The notes under the pieces were generated by a model that was not told the origin of the DNA, did not search any database, and saw only the letters and a list, made by a program, of their open reading frames with translations. The position numbers were made by a program, and so were the translations under genes. From Ramlibacter tataouinensis (GTDB lineage Bacteria > Pseudomonadota > Gammaproteobacteria > Burkholderiales > Burkholderiaceae_C), in NCBI GenBank assembly GCA_002427815.1, contig DIZF01000001.1, positions 1-64,000 on the forward strand: a stretch of DNA of 64,000 nt, given 5' to 3'. Shown in pieces: positions 26,920 through 35,650 of this stretch; position 1 is the stretch's first letter, and every line of letters starts with the position of its first letter.

Positions 26920-28328
26920 CACACGCTGCAAGAACAACCATTTCGGCGCTCGCCGCCGGGCTGGCGCTGTGCGCGGGGCTGTGCCACGCCGAAGGTCCGG
27001 CGCCGCGTGAATTCGCATGGCGCGCACCACTCACCGTGCCCGCCGGAACCGCACTGGCCAGAGCCGAGGTTCCGGCGCAGGCGCTCATGCGGCTGCAAAG
27101 CAGCGACGCCCGCGACCTGCGGGTATTCAACGGGGCCGGTGAAGCCGTGCCTTTTGCGTTCATGGAGCCGCCAGGCGCCATCGCCGCGCCGCCCGCGCAG
27201 AAGACGACGGCCTACGCGGCGCTCCCGTTGTTCAGCGCAGCCGGCGGTGCCCGCCAGACGCAGGGATCCACAGAGGTGCGCATCGGCGATGGTGCCGGCC
27301 GTTCGGTCTGGGTCCGGATGGACGGCACCGACGTCAAGGGTGCTCCCAAGCTCGATTCGGTGCTGTTCGCAACCAGGGACGAACAGCATTTGCTCAGTGC
27401 CATCGAGGTACAGGCCACGCTGCCGGCCAACACGCCGGTGCGCATGTCGGTGTCCAGCAGCGCCGACCTGGCCCAGTGGTCCACCTTGCCGGTGCGCGGG
27501 CGCCTGTACCGTTTCGACGGGGCGGGAGCGCCGGTCAACATGATGCTGCAGTTCGACCGGCCGGTGCAGCTGCAAGGACGTTATCTGCGGCTGGACTGGA
27601 GCGGGCAGGAAGGCGTGTCCGTGACGGCAGTGACCGGTCTCGTCGCGCCCGTGGCTCAGCCCGCGGTGCGCGTGCGCGGCGAACTGCCTGCGCCGCAAAC
27701 CGCGGGATCGGGCGCAGTGGAAATCGCCACCGGATTCGCCACCCCGCTCGCGGGCCTGGCACTGACCACACCGAAGAACAATGCCTTGTTGCCGCTGCGC
27801 ATTCTCGGCCGCAACGAAGCCTCGCTACCCTGGCGGCAACTCGGCCAGACCGTCGTGTACCGGCTCGGGACGCCGGGCAGCGAAGCCATCAACCCGCCGG
27901 TCGCGCTGCACGGCGCGAGCGCGCGCTGGCTTCGCATCGAAAGCACCACCGGATCGGACCTCGCGGCCGCGCAGCTGCAGGCCGTCGCCGAGTTCGAGCC
28001 GGTCCGGCTGGTGTTCGTGGCGAGCGGCTCCGCGCCCTTCGAGCTGGTGGCCGGCCGTGCCAACACGCCCTCCGCCGCCCTGCCGCTACCCACCATCGCC
28101 GGCACATTGGGCACAGGCAAGGTCGATGACTTGCCCGTGGCCACCGCCGGCACGCCCGTGATCCAGTCGCCAGCCGATGCCGGTCCGCTGGCGCGGCTGT
28201 GGCCGGGCGGTGCAGGCCCCGGCAAGACCACGGTTCTGTGGGCCGTGCTATTGATCGGCGTGCTGCTATTGGCGGCTGTGGCCTGGTCGCTGTTGCGGCA
28301 ACTGAAGTCGGGGCCGCCGCAGGCCTAG
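26916..28328 (+). CDS. DUF3999 family membrane-anchored periplasmic protein
   Basis: A 470-residue protein with an N-terminal signal peptide (cleaved near HAEG, residue ~25), a large beta-rich periplasmic region and one C-terminal membrane helix (TTVLWAVLLIGVLLLAAVAWSLL) with a short cytoplasmic tail. Family landmarks include REFAWRAPLTVPAGTAL, RDLRVFNGAGEAVPFAF and the final TVLWAVL anchor. DUF3999 genes usually follow DUF2339 genes, as here (ATGA overlap of 4 bp). The role is unknown. Its partner is disrupted but this gene is intact, so either the partner's loss is recent or the protein still works alone. Confidence 0.82.
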   Translation: MTHAARTTISALAAGLALCAGLCHAEGPAPREFAWRAPLTVPAGTALARAEVPAQALMRLQSSDARDLRVFNGAGEAVPFAFMEPPGAIAAPPAQKTTAYAALPLFSAAGGARQTQGSTEVRIGDGAGRSVWVRMDGTDVKGAPKLDSVLFATRDEQHLLSAIEVQATLPANTPVRMSVSSSADLAQWSTLPVRGRLYRFDGAGAPVNMMLQFDRPVQLQGRYLRLDWSGQEGVSVTAVTGLVAPVAQPAVRVRGELPAPQTAGSGAVEIATGFATPLAGLALTTPKNNALLPLRILGRNEASLPWRQLGQTVVYRLGTPGSEAINPPVALHGASARWLRIESTTGSDLAAAQLQAVAEFEPVRLVFVASGSAPFELVAGRANTPSAALPLPTIAGTLGTGKVDDLPVATAGTPVIQSPADAGPLARLWPGGAGPGKTTVLWAVLLIGVLLLAAVAWSLLRQLKSGPPQA

Positions 28329-28360
28329 CGTCAAGGTCGCCCGCGGCTCGACACCACCGT

Positions 28361-29365
28361 TCAGTCTTCCGCGGTGAAGCCCGTCGAGCGCACGATGTCG
28401 CGGTAGCGCTCCCAGCTCGCCTTCACCGTCGCCGCGAACTCGGACACGCTCTGCGCATCGGCCTCCGTTCCCAGCATGGCCAGCGCATCGGCGCCCTTTT
28501 CGGATCGCACGTAGGCCGAGATGGCGGCATTGGCGCGCGCCACCAGCTCCGGCGGCGTCTTCGCCGGCGCGAGAAAACCCGACCAGTCCTGGAACACGAC
28601 GTCGCGGTAGCCATATTCCGTCATGGTCGGCACATTGGGCAGAAAGCGCGAACGCTTGGCGCCGGTGGTGGCCAGGATGCGGATCTTGCCGTCGGCAGCG
28701 TGCTGAATGATTTCCGGCAGCGGGCTGACCGTGGACGACACATGGCCGCCCAGCAGGTCCACCACGGCGGGGGCGCCGCCTTTGTACGGCACCAGCCGGA
28801 AGTCGATGCCCGCGTTATGCCCGAACATGACGCCGGCGAAGTGCTGGCCCGAGCCGCTGGCGGTGCCGAAGTTGGACTTGTCGGGATTGGCTTTGCACCA
28901 GGCCACGAACTCGGGCAATGTGGTGATGCCCGACGGCACCGCGGGACCGATCGCCAGGCCGAGATTGCCCTTGGAGGTGGGCGCCACCGGCACGAAATCG
29001 GCGAGGGTGTCGTAGGCCATCTTCTTGTAGATGTGCGGAAAGATCACCATCGGGAACGCCGGTGTGAACAGCATCGTGGCGCCGTCCGCCGGACGGTTCT
29101 TCACGTGTTCGGTACCGACGCGGCCGCTCGCGCCGGCGCGGTTTTCGACCACGACGTTCTCCGCGTAGTAGCCGCGCAGCGCGTGTTCGCCCACCAGCCG
29201 GGCCACCGAATCGGTGGCGCCCCCGGCCGGAAAAGCGACCACGATGGTGAGCTGCTTGAGCAACGGCTGACCGGCACCTTGCGCCCAGGTGCGGGTGTGC
29301 CATGCTGCGCCGGGCAAGGCGGCGGCAGCAGCGAATGAGGTGACGAACTGGCGGCGTGTGGTCAT
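28361..29365 (-). CDS. Bug/TctC-type tripartite tricarboxylate transporter substrate-binding protein
   Basis: A 334-residue periplasmic protein with a twin-arginine-like start (MTTRRQFVTSFAAAAALPG), so Tat export is possible. Bug motifs are LTIVVAFPAGGATDSVARLV, VVVENRAGASGRVGTEHV, ADGATMLFTPA and VDLLGGHVSSTVSPLPE. These proteins bind carboxylates and other small ligands, often without a linked TctAB permease, as here. It is the last gene of the decarboxylase, marR, enolase-superfamily, hydroxyacid dehydrogenase cassette and presumably captures the substrate of that pathway. The ATG at 29365 is the family start. Confidence 0.9.
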   Translation of the reverse strand: MTTRRQFVTSFAAAAALPGAAWHTRTWAQGAGQPLLKQLTIVVAFPAGGATDSVARLVGEHALRGYYAENVVVENRAGASGRVGTEHVKNRPADGATMLFTPAFPMVIFPHIYKKMAYDTLADFVPVAPTSKGNLGLAIGPAVPSGITTLPEFVAWCKANPDKSNFGTASGSGQHFAGVMFGHNAGIDFRLVPYKGGAPAVVDLLGGHVSSTVSPLPEIIQHAADGKIRILATTGAKRSRFLPNVPTMTEYGYRDVVFQDWSGFLAPAKTPPELVARANAAISAYVRSEKGADALAMLGTEADAQSVSEFAATVKASWERYRDIVRSTGFTAED

Positions 29366-29400
29366 GAGGGTCTCCTTCGGGGAATCAGCTGGCAGGTCGA

Positions 29401-30366
29401 TCAGGCCGACACCTGATGCAGCAACGGCTCGCCGGCGACATACCGGCGCACATTCTCGGCGGCTCCCCCCGCCAGGCGCGCCAGCGTGGCAGCGCTGCCG
29501 CCTCCTGCGAAGTGCGGCGAGATGATGAGATTGGGGCAAGCCCAGAGCGGATCGCCGGCAGGCAGCGGCTCGGGATCGGTCACGTCCAGGCCGGCGCCAC
29601 CGAGCTTGCCGCTGGTGAGGGCTTCGACGAGCGCGGCCTGGTCGATCACGCCGCCGCGGGCGACATTGACAAGATGAGCGCCCGGCTTGAAGGCCGCGAA
29701 GGCGGCGCGGTCCAGCAGATGATGGGTGTCGGCCGTCAGCGCGATCGATACCACCACGACGTCCGAGCGCGCCAGGACGGCGTGCAGTTCGGACAGCGGC
29801 CGGGCTTCGTCGAGCAGCGGGTCCGGCCTGGCCGAGCGCGACAAACCGATGATCTTCGCGCCGAAGGGGCGCGCCCGGCGGGCCAGTTCCCGGCCGATAT
29901 GGCCGAAGCCGACGATCGCCAGGGTCTTGCCTTCCAGCGACGACGCGCGGGTTGCCGGCGTGCGATCCCATTTGCCTTGCGCCTGTTGCACCAGCACCTC
30001 GGGGACGCGGCGGCCCAGCGCCAGCAGCAATGCCATGGCGTGCTCAGCGACGGCCGGGGCGGCACCGCCGGCGGCATAGGTGACTGCGATGCCGGCCGGG
30101 ATGCCAACCGCGTCGAAGCCCTCACGCCCGGCCGTCAGGAAATGCAACCAGCGCACCGTGTTGCCCGGCGCGCGCAGCGCCTCGATCACCTGCCGTGCTT
30201 CGGTCGGGGGTGCGTCGTACAGCACGATGCCCTGGGCGCCCGGCATCGCCGCGAGCAGCGACTGCGGGTTCTCCGCGATGACCAGCTCCACGCCGGGCAC
30301 GGCGCCCAGTTGCTCGATCACGAGCGCCTTGGCGAGTTGCAGCCTGGCCCAGTAGACGATTCGCAT
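29401..30366 (-). CDS. D-2-hydroxyacid dehydrogenase (NAD-binding)
   Basis: A 321-residue member of the D-isomer specific 2-hydroxyacid dehydrogenase family. The Rossmann motif is GFGHIGR (153-159). Catalytic residues are Arg237 in NVARGGVID, Glu266 in DPEPLP and His285 in SPHFAGG. It interconverts 2-oxo and D-2-hydroxy acids. The N-terminal catalytic half is divergent, so the substrate is open. It is flanked by the enolase-superfamily enzyme (36-bp gap) and the Bug protein (35-bp gap) on the same strand, so it probably oxidises a 2-hydroxy acid to the 2-oxo acid used by the decarboxylase upstream, or runs in reverse. Confidence 0.9.
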   Translation of the reverse strand: MRIVYWARLQLAKALVIEQLGAVPGVELVIAENPQSLLAAMPGAQGIVLYDAPPTEARQVIEALRAPGNTVRWLHFLTAGREGFDAVGIPAGIAVTYAAGGAAPAVAEHAMALLLALGRRVPEVLVQQAQGKWDRTPATRASSLEGKTLAIVGFGHIGRELARRARPFGAKIIGLSRSARPDPLLDEARPLSELHAVLARSDVVVVSIALTADTHHLLDRAAFAAFKPGAHLVNVARGGVIDQAALVEALTSGKLGGAGLDVTDPEPLPAGDPLWACPNLIISPHFAGGGSAATLARLAGGAAENVRRYVAGEPLLHQVSA

Positions 30367-30402
30367 AGGATTTCCTCGAAAGAAAGCGTGAGGTCGAGAG
30401 GG

Positions 30403-31590
30403 TCAGGCCTTGCGCGGCGGATGGGCCAGCAGAGCTTCCTCGTTCACGTCGGCGCCCCAGCCCGGTCGGTTGGGCACCAGCATCGTTCCGCCTTCCAGCA
30501 GCGGCGCATGGGTGACGAACTCGCGTGTCCACGGCGCCTCGTCGGGGCGCAATTCCATGATGCGCACATTGGGCACCGCAGCGCACAGGTGCAGGCTCAT
30601 CAGGTTGCCGAGTTCGCCGATCGGGTTGTGCGGAGCGATATGGGTTTCGTGGGCGTCGGCCAGCGTGGCGATGCGCGCCGACTGCCACACGCCGTTCCAC
30701 ATCGGGTCGATGAGGGCCACATCCACCGTGCGCTGGGCGAAGTACGGCAAATAGTCCTGCAGGCCATGGATACCTTCCAGCGAGGCGATCGGCATGGCGC
30801 TGCGACTGCGGATCATGGCCAGCGCCTGCGCATCCCGAATGTCCAGTTCCAGCCAGAACAGGTTCAGCGGCTCCAGCCGGCGCGCCATCCGCAGATAGCC
30901 CTCAGGCCGCTGGCTGAAGCTCACGTCGAGCATCAGGCCGGTGTGGGGACCGATCCCCTCGCGCAGCGCTGTCAACTGGTCGACGATGCCCTGCAAGTGC
31001 GCGTCGGGGATGCTGCGGTCCATGAAACCCGGGGCGATCCGGAAGCCGCCGTTGAACATGTAAGGCTCGCCCTTGTCGAAGAACACCGGGTTGGTCTTGA
31101 CGGCGCCAAATCCCTGCGCCACGGCCTCGCGGCCCAGACGTGCGAAGTCATCCAGCGTGCGGACGGGTTCATAACCCCACTGTTCGTAGAGTGCGGCGTG
31201 GCGGACACGGTAGCTGCCGCAATGGGTCCAGTACACCGGCACGCGGTCGCGGAACGGCCCGCCGAACAGCTGGTACACGGGAACGCCCAAGGCCTTGGCC
31301 GCGATGTCGAGGCAGCCGTTCTCGATCGCCGCGACGGCCTGATGCGACAGACCGCCCGCAGCCAGACGGGTGGTGGCCAGCAACGATTCGCTGATGCGCC
31401 CGACCTGCCGCGGGTCCATGCCGATCGCGGTTTTCGCGAAACCGAGGATCAGCGGCTCGAGTGATGCGCCCGAGAAGCCGTCGTAATACTCGGCCCAGCC
31501 GATCAGGCCCTCGTCGGTCGAGACCTTGATGTAGGAACAGGTGCGATAGCCGCCGTCGGCGTGCAAGGTTTCGATCTTCGTGATCTTCAT
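30403..31590 (-). CDS. Mandelate racemase/muconate lactonizing enzyme family protein (enolase superfamily)
   Basis: A 395-residue enolase-superfamily enzyme. By eye the metal ligands are Asp222 (LMLDVSFSQRP), Glu248 (FWLELDI) and Glu272 (ASLEGIHG). The acid/base candidates are Lys165 (GAVKTNP) and His321 (APHNPIG). The APHNPIG end resembles sugar-acid dehydratases more than mandelate racemase, where the base is a KxK Lys plus His, so racemase activity is not assured. The ATG at 31590 overlaps the marR stop by 4 bp. It either epimerises or dehydrates a 2-hydroxy acid. Confidence 0.87.
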   Translation of the reverse strand: MKITKIETLHADGGYRTCSYIKVSTDEGLIGWAEYYDGFSGASLEPLILGFAKTAIGMDPRQVGRISESLLATTRLAAGGLSHQAVAAIENGCLDIAAKALGVPVYQLFGGPFRDRVPVYWTHCGSYRVRHAALYEQWGYEPVRTLDDFARLGREAVAQGFGAVKTNPVFFDKGEPYMFNGGFRIAPGFMDRSIPDAHLQGIVDQLTALREGIGPHTGLMLDVSFSQRPEGYLRMARRLEPLNLFWLELDIRDAQALAMIRSRSAMPIASLEGIHGLQDYLPYFAQRTVDVALIDPMWNGVWQSARIATLADAHETHIAPHNPIGELGNLMSLHLCAAVPNVRIMELRPDEAPWTREFVTHAPLLEGGTMLVPNRPGWGADVNEEALLAHPPRKA

Positions 31591-32117
31591 GCTTCCTTCT
31601 CCTCGGGACGGGCCGGCGTCGCGGCGTCCAGCAGTTTGTGCAAGCTCGTGTAGAGCGCGGCGCGCTCGGCCGGCTCCAGCGCGTCGAGCAGGCGCATCTG
31701 GTGGCGCCGGGCGACCGGCTGGACCTGGCGGGCGAGCTGGCGCCCGGCAGCCGTGATGTCGACGATCACCCTGCGCCTGTGGGTGTCGTCCGTCTTCATC
31801 GTCACCAGTCCCCGCTGCTCCAGCGGCCGCAGCACGCGGCCGGCATAGGCCTTGTCGAAGAAGGAAGTGCGGCACAGCGCCGCCAGTTGCATCGGCGCCG
31901 ATTCGCACAGCCGGGCCAGCAGCCGCCACTCGGGCACCGTCAGCTGGTGCGCCCTGGCGTAGCCGCTGGTGATCTCGGCCTGGATCAGGTTGGCGACCCG
32001 CATCAGCAGGGCGCTGGGGTAGTCGTCCAACGCGAGCCCCTGGCCGCGCGGACCGGCGCCCAGCCAGGGGCAGCCCGATGGGCTCGGGCCGCCAGCCTGG
32101 CGCTTTAATGTGGACAT
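31587..32117 (-). CDS. MarR-family transcriptional regulator
   Basis: A 176-residue winged-helix regulator. The MarR core is LTVPEWRLLARL, MQLAALCRTSFFDKAYAGRVLRPLEQRGLV and THRRRVIVDITAAGRQLA; the DNA-recognition helix and the wing (DDTHRRRV) are intact. It has a ~35-residue Pro/Gly-rich N-terminal extension. The start codon (ATG 32117, or in-frame GTG 32123) lies inside a perfect 36-bp palindrome, a strong sign of autorepression. It is coupled by 4 bp to the enolase-superfamily gene that follows, and probably senses an aromatic or hydroxy acid of the pathway. Confidence 0.9.
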   Translation of the reverse strand: MSTLKRQAGGPSPSGCPWLGAGPRGQGLALDDYPSALLMRVANLIQAEITSGYARAHQLTVPEWRLLARLCESAPMQLAALCRTSFFDKAYAGRVLRPLEQRGLVTMKTDDTHRRRVIVDITAAGRQLARQVQPVARRHQMRLLDALEPAERAALYTSLHKLLDAATPARPEEKEA

Positions 32118-32134
32118 GTCCACATTAAAGCGCC
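32099..32134. promoter_or_regulatory. 36-bp perfect palindrome over the marR start codon (candidate operator)
   Basis: Bases 32099-32116 are the exact reverse complement of 32117-32134 (half-site GGCGCTTTAATGTGGACA), with no spacer and no mismatch. The centre CATG contains the marR start codon. Perfect symmetry over three helical turns fits a dimeric or double-dimer winged-helix operator. In the mRNA the same bases could fold into a hairpin that hides the start codon. Confidence 0.8.
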
Positions 32135-32198
32135 GGCCGCTGCCGCCGGCGCTGGTGTTTTCCCTTGCGGGTCCCGGCGACCGTTCGCGCCGGCACCT

Positions 32199-33884
32199 TC
32201 AACGGCCGGCGTTCACACTCCCGAATCCGTCTTCCACGACGACCTCGACCAGATTGGGCAGGCCACTGGCTATGGCCTGCTGCAGCGCCGCAAGAACTTC
32301 CGCCGGATCGGTGACACGCACTGCTGCCAGGCCTAGCCCTTGCGCCACCGCTACGAAATCGATCGCCGGATCCCGGATGTCCATCGCCACGAACCGGTCC
32401 GACTTGCGCGATGCGACGAGGCGTTCCTTGATGATCCGGTAGCTGCGATTGTTGATGATCACGTAGGTGATGGGCAGTTTCAGGTGCGCCGCCGTCCACA
32501 CCGCCTGGATCCCGTACATCGCGCTGCCGTCGCCGATGATCGCCACCACCGGGCGCCCCGGCTGCGCCAGGCTGATGCCGATCGCACCCGGTGCCGCGAA
32601 ACCCAGGCCGCCGCTGGCCAGGCCGTAGAAGCTGTGGGCGTCCTTCATGGCCAGCAGGCCGGCCAGGAACGGCGACGCCGTGAGCGCCTCCTCGACCACG
32701 ATGGCGTTGTCCGGCAACGCGTCGACCACGCTCATCATCAGGAACCGGGGATCGATGGGGTTGGATGTCGCGGCGGCATCTGCCTTCAGACGCTCACTTT
32801 CCCGCTGCGCCGACCAGTTGCGAGCGCGCAATGCGCTCAGGCGCCGCGACGCCTGTTCCGCCTGCTCGGCAGAACGCCCGGCCCGCAGCACCGGCAGCAG
32901 GGCCCGCAAGGTTTCCTTGACGTCGGCGCGAATCGCCATCTCGGTCGGATCGTTCTTGCCCAGTTCCCAGTCGCGTTCCGAGATGTGGATCACCGGCATG
33001 CCCTCCGGCAGGGGTTCCACCGGGCTGAAAGGCGACATGCGCAGCAGGTCGCCACCCAGGCAAAAGAGAAGGTCGTATTGCTCCAGGGTCTCGCGCACCT
33101 TCTTCTGGTTGCGGGTCAGGTCGCCCATGCACGCCGGATGCTCTGAGGAAAAGCGCGCGTTGTAGGGGACCGGTTCCTGGTAGACGGCGGCGCCCAGCAG
33201 CGTGGCCAGCTCGCCCGCTTCCTCCAGCACATCGCGCTGGGCCAGTTCGCGCCCGGCGATCAGGACGGGTTTTTTCGCCGCGACCAGCCGGCTGGCGAGC
33301 CGGGCTATGGCTTCATCCGATGGCCGGGTCGCTGCGTCGACGCGGGTCGGGCTGCCGAATTCGACTTGCGCTTCATCGTCCAGGATGTTGCCGGGCAGGC
33401 TGATGAAGACCGGGCCCATCGGCGGCGTCAACGCGATCTTCGCGGCGCGGCGCACGATGCGCGGCAAGTCCTGCAGCCGCGTCACTTCCACGGCCCACTT
33501 CACCAGCGGCTGCGCGATAGCCACCAGGGGCTCGTACAACAGCGGTTCCTGCAAGCCGTAGCCGATTTCGTACTGCCCCGCCGTCACGATCATCGGCGAG
33601 CCGGAAAACTTCGCGTTGTAGAGCGAACCCATGGCATTGCCCAGACCCGGCGTGCAATGCAGGTTCACCGCGGCAAGCCGGCTGGATGCCCGCGCAAAGC
33701 CATCGGCCATCGCCAGCACCGCCGCTTCCTGCAGGCCGAGCACATAGCGCAGCTGCGGGAATTGCGGCACCGCTTCCATGATCGCCAGCTCGGTGGTCCC
33801 CGGGTTGCCGAAAAGATGGGTCACGCCCTCGTCGATCAGCAGCTGCAGGAACGCAGCGCGGCCCGTCATCGTCCGTTTAGCCAT
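32199..33884 (-). CDS. TPP-dependent decarboxylase, benzoylformate decarboxylase-like
   Basis: A 561-residue three-domain TPP enzyme. The TPP-activating Glu53 is in LGLQEAAVLAMADGFA and the active-site His76 in AVNLHCTPGLGNAMG, matching benzoylformate decarboxylase positions Glu47 and His70 by pattern. It also has the FGNPGTTELA loop and the Mg-TPP motif GDGSAMYGIQAVW...INN. It lacks an FAD-binding acetolactate-synthase pattern. It likely decarboxylates an aryl or branched 2-oxo acid to an aldehyde. It is the first gene of the cassette that continues after 81 bp with marR. The ATG at 33884 starts MAKRTMTGR. Confidence 0.85.
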   Translation of the reverse strand: MAKRTMTGRAAFLQLLIDEGVTHLFGNPGTTELAIMEAVPQFPQLRYVLGLQEAAVLAMADGFARASSRLAAVNLHCTPGLGNAMGSLYNAKFSGSPMIVTAGQYEIGYGLQEPLLYEPLVAIAQPLVKWAVEVTRLQDLPRIVRRAAKIALTPPMGPVFISLPGNILDDEAQVEFGSPTRVDAATRPSDEAIARLASRLVAAKKPVLIAGRELAQRDVLEEAGELATLLGAAVYQEPVPYNARFSSEHPACMGDLTRNQKKVRETLEQYDLLFCLGGDLLRMSPFSPVEPLPEGMPVIHISERDWELGKNDPTEMAIRADVKETLRALLPVLRAGRSAEQAEQASRRLSALRARNWSAQRESERLKADAAATSNPIDPRFLMMSVVDALPDNAIVVEEALTASPFLAGLLAMKDAHSFYGLASGGLGFAAPGAIGISLAQPGRPVVAIIGDGSAMYGIQAVWTAAHLKLPITYVIINNRSYRIIKERLVASRKSDRFVAMDIRDPAIDFVAVAQGLGLAAVRVTDPAEVLAALQQAIASGLPNLVEVVVEDGFGSVNAGR

Positions 33885-33929
33885 GTGAAGATTGTGACGT
33901 GTCGGCCGTGCCAGTCCAACCAACACGAC

Positions 33930-35108
33930 TCACGGACTGAGCACTGCGGCGAGCAGCGGCTCGCGCTTGCCCTTGGCCAGCACCTCGCGCTGCTGCCGGG
34001 GCAGGACGCCCGCGGCCTCGCAGGCTTGCACCGATGCCAGCAACTCGGCGGGGCCGGCCGCGTCGCACAGGCGCTGCGCCGTGTTCACGGTGTCGCCGAT
34101 GAAGTCGTAGGCCTTGCTGCCTTCGCCACCCAGCACACCTTCCACCAGCAACCCGTGGTGCACGCCGCAGCCAAGGCCCAGGCCGGCCGGGGCCAGGACC
34201 GGCATCGCGGCGCGCAGCATGGCCGCACCCGCCTGCAGCGCGGCCGATGCGTCGGCGAATACGGCCATCACCTCGTCGGCGGTGTACTTGATCTTGACGG
34301 GGGCATAGGGTGCTGCGGCCTCTTCCGCGGCGCTGTAATAGCGGTGCAGCATCGCCACCACGTCCTCGGGTGTCTGCTGTTCGCTCCAGGCGGTGAAGCC
34401 GCGAATGTCCATGAACAGCACCGCCCGCTGCACGCGCTGCAGCGAGAGCACCCGTTCGTCGGCGATTGCGCGGTCCAGCAAGCCCGCACCCAGCGCCCAT
34501 TGCGAATACTGCCGCAGCCTTGCGGTGAGGGCTGCGATGGTGACCAGCGAACGGCGCAGGTTGACGTCGGCAAATCCCAGCAGCACACCCAGCAGCAGCA
34601 GGACCACGGCCAGGAAGGCATGGGCGCGGTCGGCGAAGAACAGGTCCAGCGACAGCGGCGTGTTCTTCATCCGCGCTTCGAAGAGGGCGTACATCACCAG
34701 GGGGATGGACGATCGCAGCACGTTCTCCGCCACCACCACCGCCGCGCGGGGACGAGCCGACTGCAGCAGCGCGAAGCCCACGGCGTAGCCCCAATAGGCC
34801 TGGTGGTGCCACTGGAGGAAGAAGGCGCCGCCCTCCAACGCAGCCTCCACCACCGTGTAGATCAGCGGCCCGACCAGATTGGCCAGCAGCGGGCGTGGCT
34901 GGCCACGTGCCGCCAGCAGGACGGCCACCCAGGCCTGCGCCAGGCCGGCGCCGAGCAGCAGATAAGGATCGGGGCCGCGGAAGTAGCCAGGCCGTGCCAG
35001 CAGCGCTTCCAGGATCAGCAGAACCAGCGGCACGTGGCCGCTGTGGGTGAAGAAGTTGCGCCCCACCCGGGCGGCGAGCGGTTCGGCGGACAGGACGGCG
35101 GAGGTCAT
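33930..35108 (-). CDS. Membrane-anchored class III adenylate/guanylate cyclase
   Basis: A 392-residue protein with about six N-terminal membrane helices (residues ~25-185) and a C-terminal class III cyclase domain (~225-385). Metal ligands Asp234 (FMDIRGFTAWSE) and Asp278 (KYTADEVMAVF) are present, with Asn342 and Arg346 in IGDTVNTAQRL for the transition state and Lys274/Asp335 near purine-recognition positions. The usual GD of the second metal loop reads AD. It should make cAMP (or cGMP) in response to a membrane or envelope signal. It lies 45 bp upstream of the decarboxylase on the same strand, but I see no functional link. Confidence 0.88.
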   Translation of the reverse strand: MTSAVLSAEPLAARVGRNFFTHSGHVPLVLLILEALLARPGYFRGPDPYLLLGAGLAQAWVAVLLAARGQPRPLLANLVGPLIYTVVEAALEGGAFFLQWHHQAYWGYAVGFALLQSARPRAAVVVAENVLRSSIPLVMYALFEARMKNTPLSLDLFFADRAHAFLAVVLLLLGVLLGFADVNLRRSLVTIAALTARLRQYSQWALGAGLLDRAIADERVLSLQRVQRAVLFMDIRGFTAWSEQQTPEDVVAMLHRYYSAAEEAAAPYAPVKIKYTADEVMAVFADASAALQAGAAMLRAAMPVLAPAGLGLGCGVHHGLLVEGVLGGEGSKAYDFIGDTVNTAQRLCDAAGPAELLASVQACEAAGVLPRQQREVLAKGKREPLLAAVLSP

Positions 35109-35169
35109 GGACGGGGGCGCCCGGCTGGCCCGGTCTGGCTGCGCATCGGCCCCACGGCCTTGCGCTCGA

Positions 35170-35535
35170 TCAAGCCGGGGCGGCGGCGGAGAATTCGTTG
35201 AATGCCGCCATCGCATTCGCGGAATACATCAGCGAAGGACCGCCGCCCATGTAGATGGCCATGCCCAGCACTTCCTCCACCTCGGCTTTGGTCGCGCCCA
35301 GCCTGACCAGGGTCTTCATGTGGAAGCCAATGCAGGCGTCGCAGTGCGCTGCCACGCTCAGCGCCAGTGCAATCAGCTCCTTGGTCTTCTGGCTCAGGGC
35401 GCCATCGATGCTCGCGGCCCGCGACATGTCGTTGAATCCCTTGATCACGTCGGGAATGTCGGCGCGCAGGGTAGACACGTTCTTGGATACCGCTTGGGTC
35501 AGCTCGAGGTAGGTGGAGGCAGGTAGTGTGCTCAT
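35170..35535 (-). CDS. Carboxymuconolactone decarboxylase/AhpD-like protein
   Basis: A 121-residue all-helical CMD-family protein with the AhpD-type redox motif CDACIGFH near residues 65-72, preceded by LIALALSVAAH and followed by EVEEVLGMAIYMGGGPSLMYS. Members with CxxC and the downstream His reduce peroxides or act as alkylhydroperoxidase partners. Others are gamma-carboxymuconolactone decarboxylases, which lack the CxxC, so a redox role is favoured. The ATG at 35535 was preferred. It may be co-transcribed with the cyclase 61 bp downstream. Confidence 0.88.
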   Translation of the reverse strand: MSTLPASTYLELTQAVSKNVSTLRADIPDVIKGFNDMSRAASIDGALSQKTKELIALALSVAAHCDACIGFHMKTLVRLGATKAEVEEVLGMAIYMGGGPSLMYSANAMAAFNEFSAAAPA

Positions 35536-35650
35536 GGCCGGCATTTTCCGCCCGGCTGGCGGCAAGCGAATTGACTTCCGTCAGTATGCCGGCAGCGAAA
35601 GCCACAGGGCCGCCGGCGCGCAGCGGTCCTCGTGGCCGGGCTCCGTGCGC

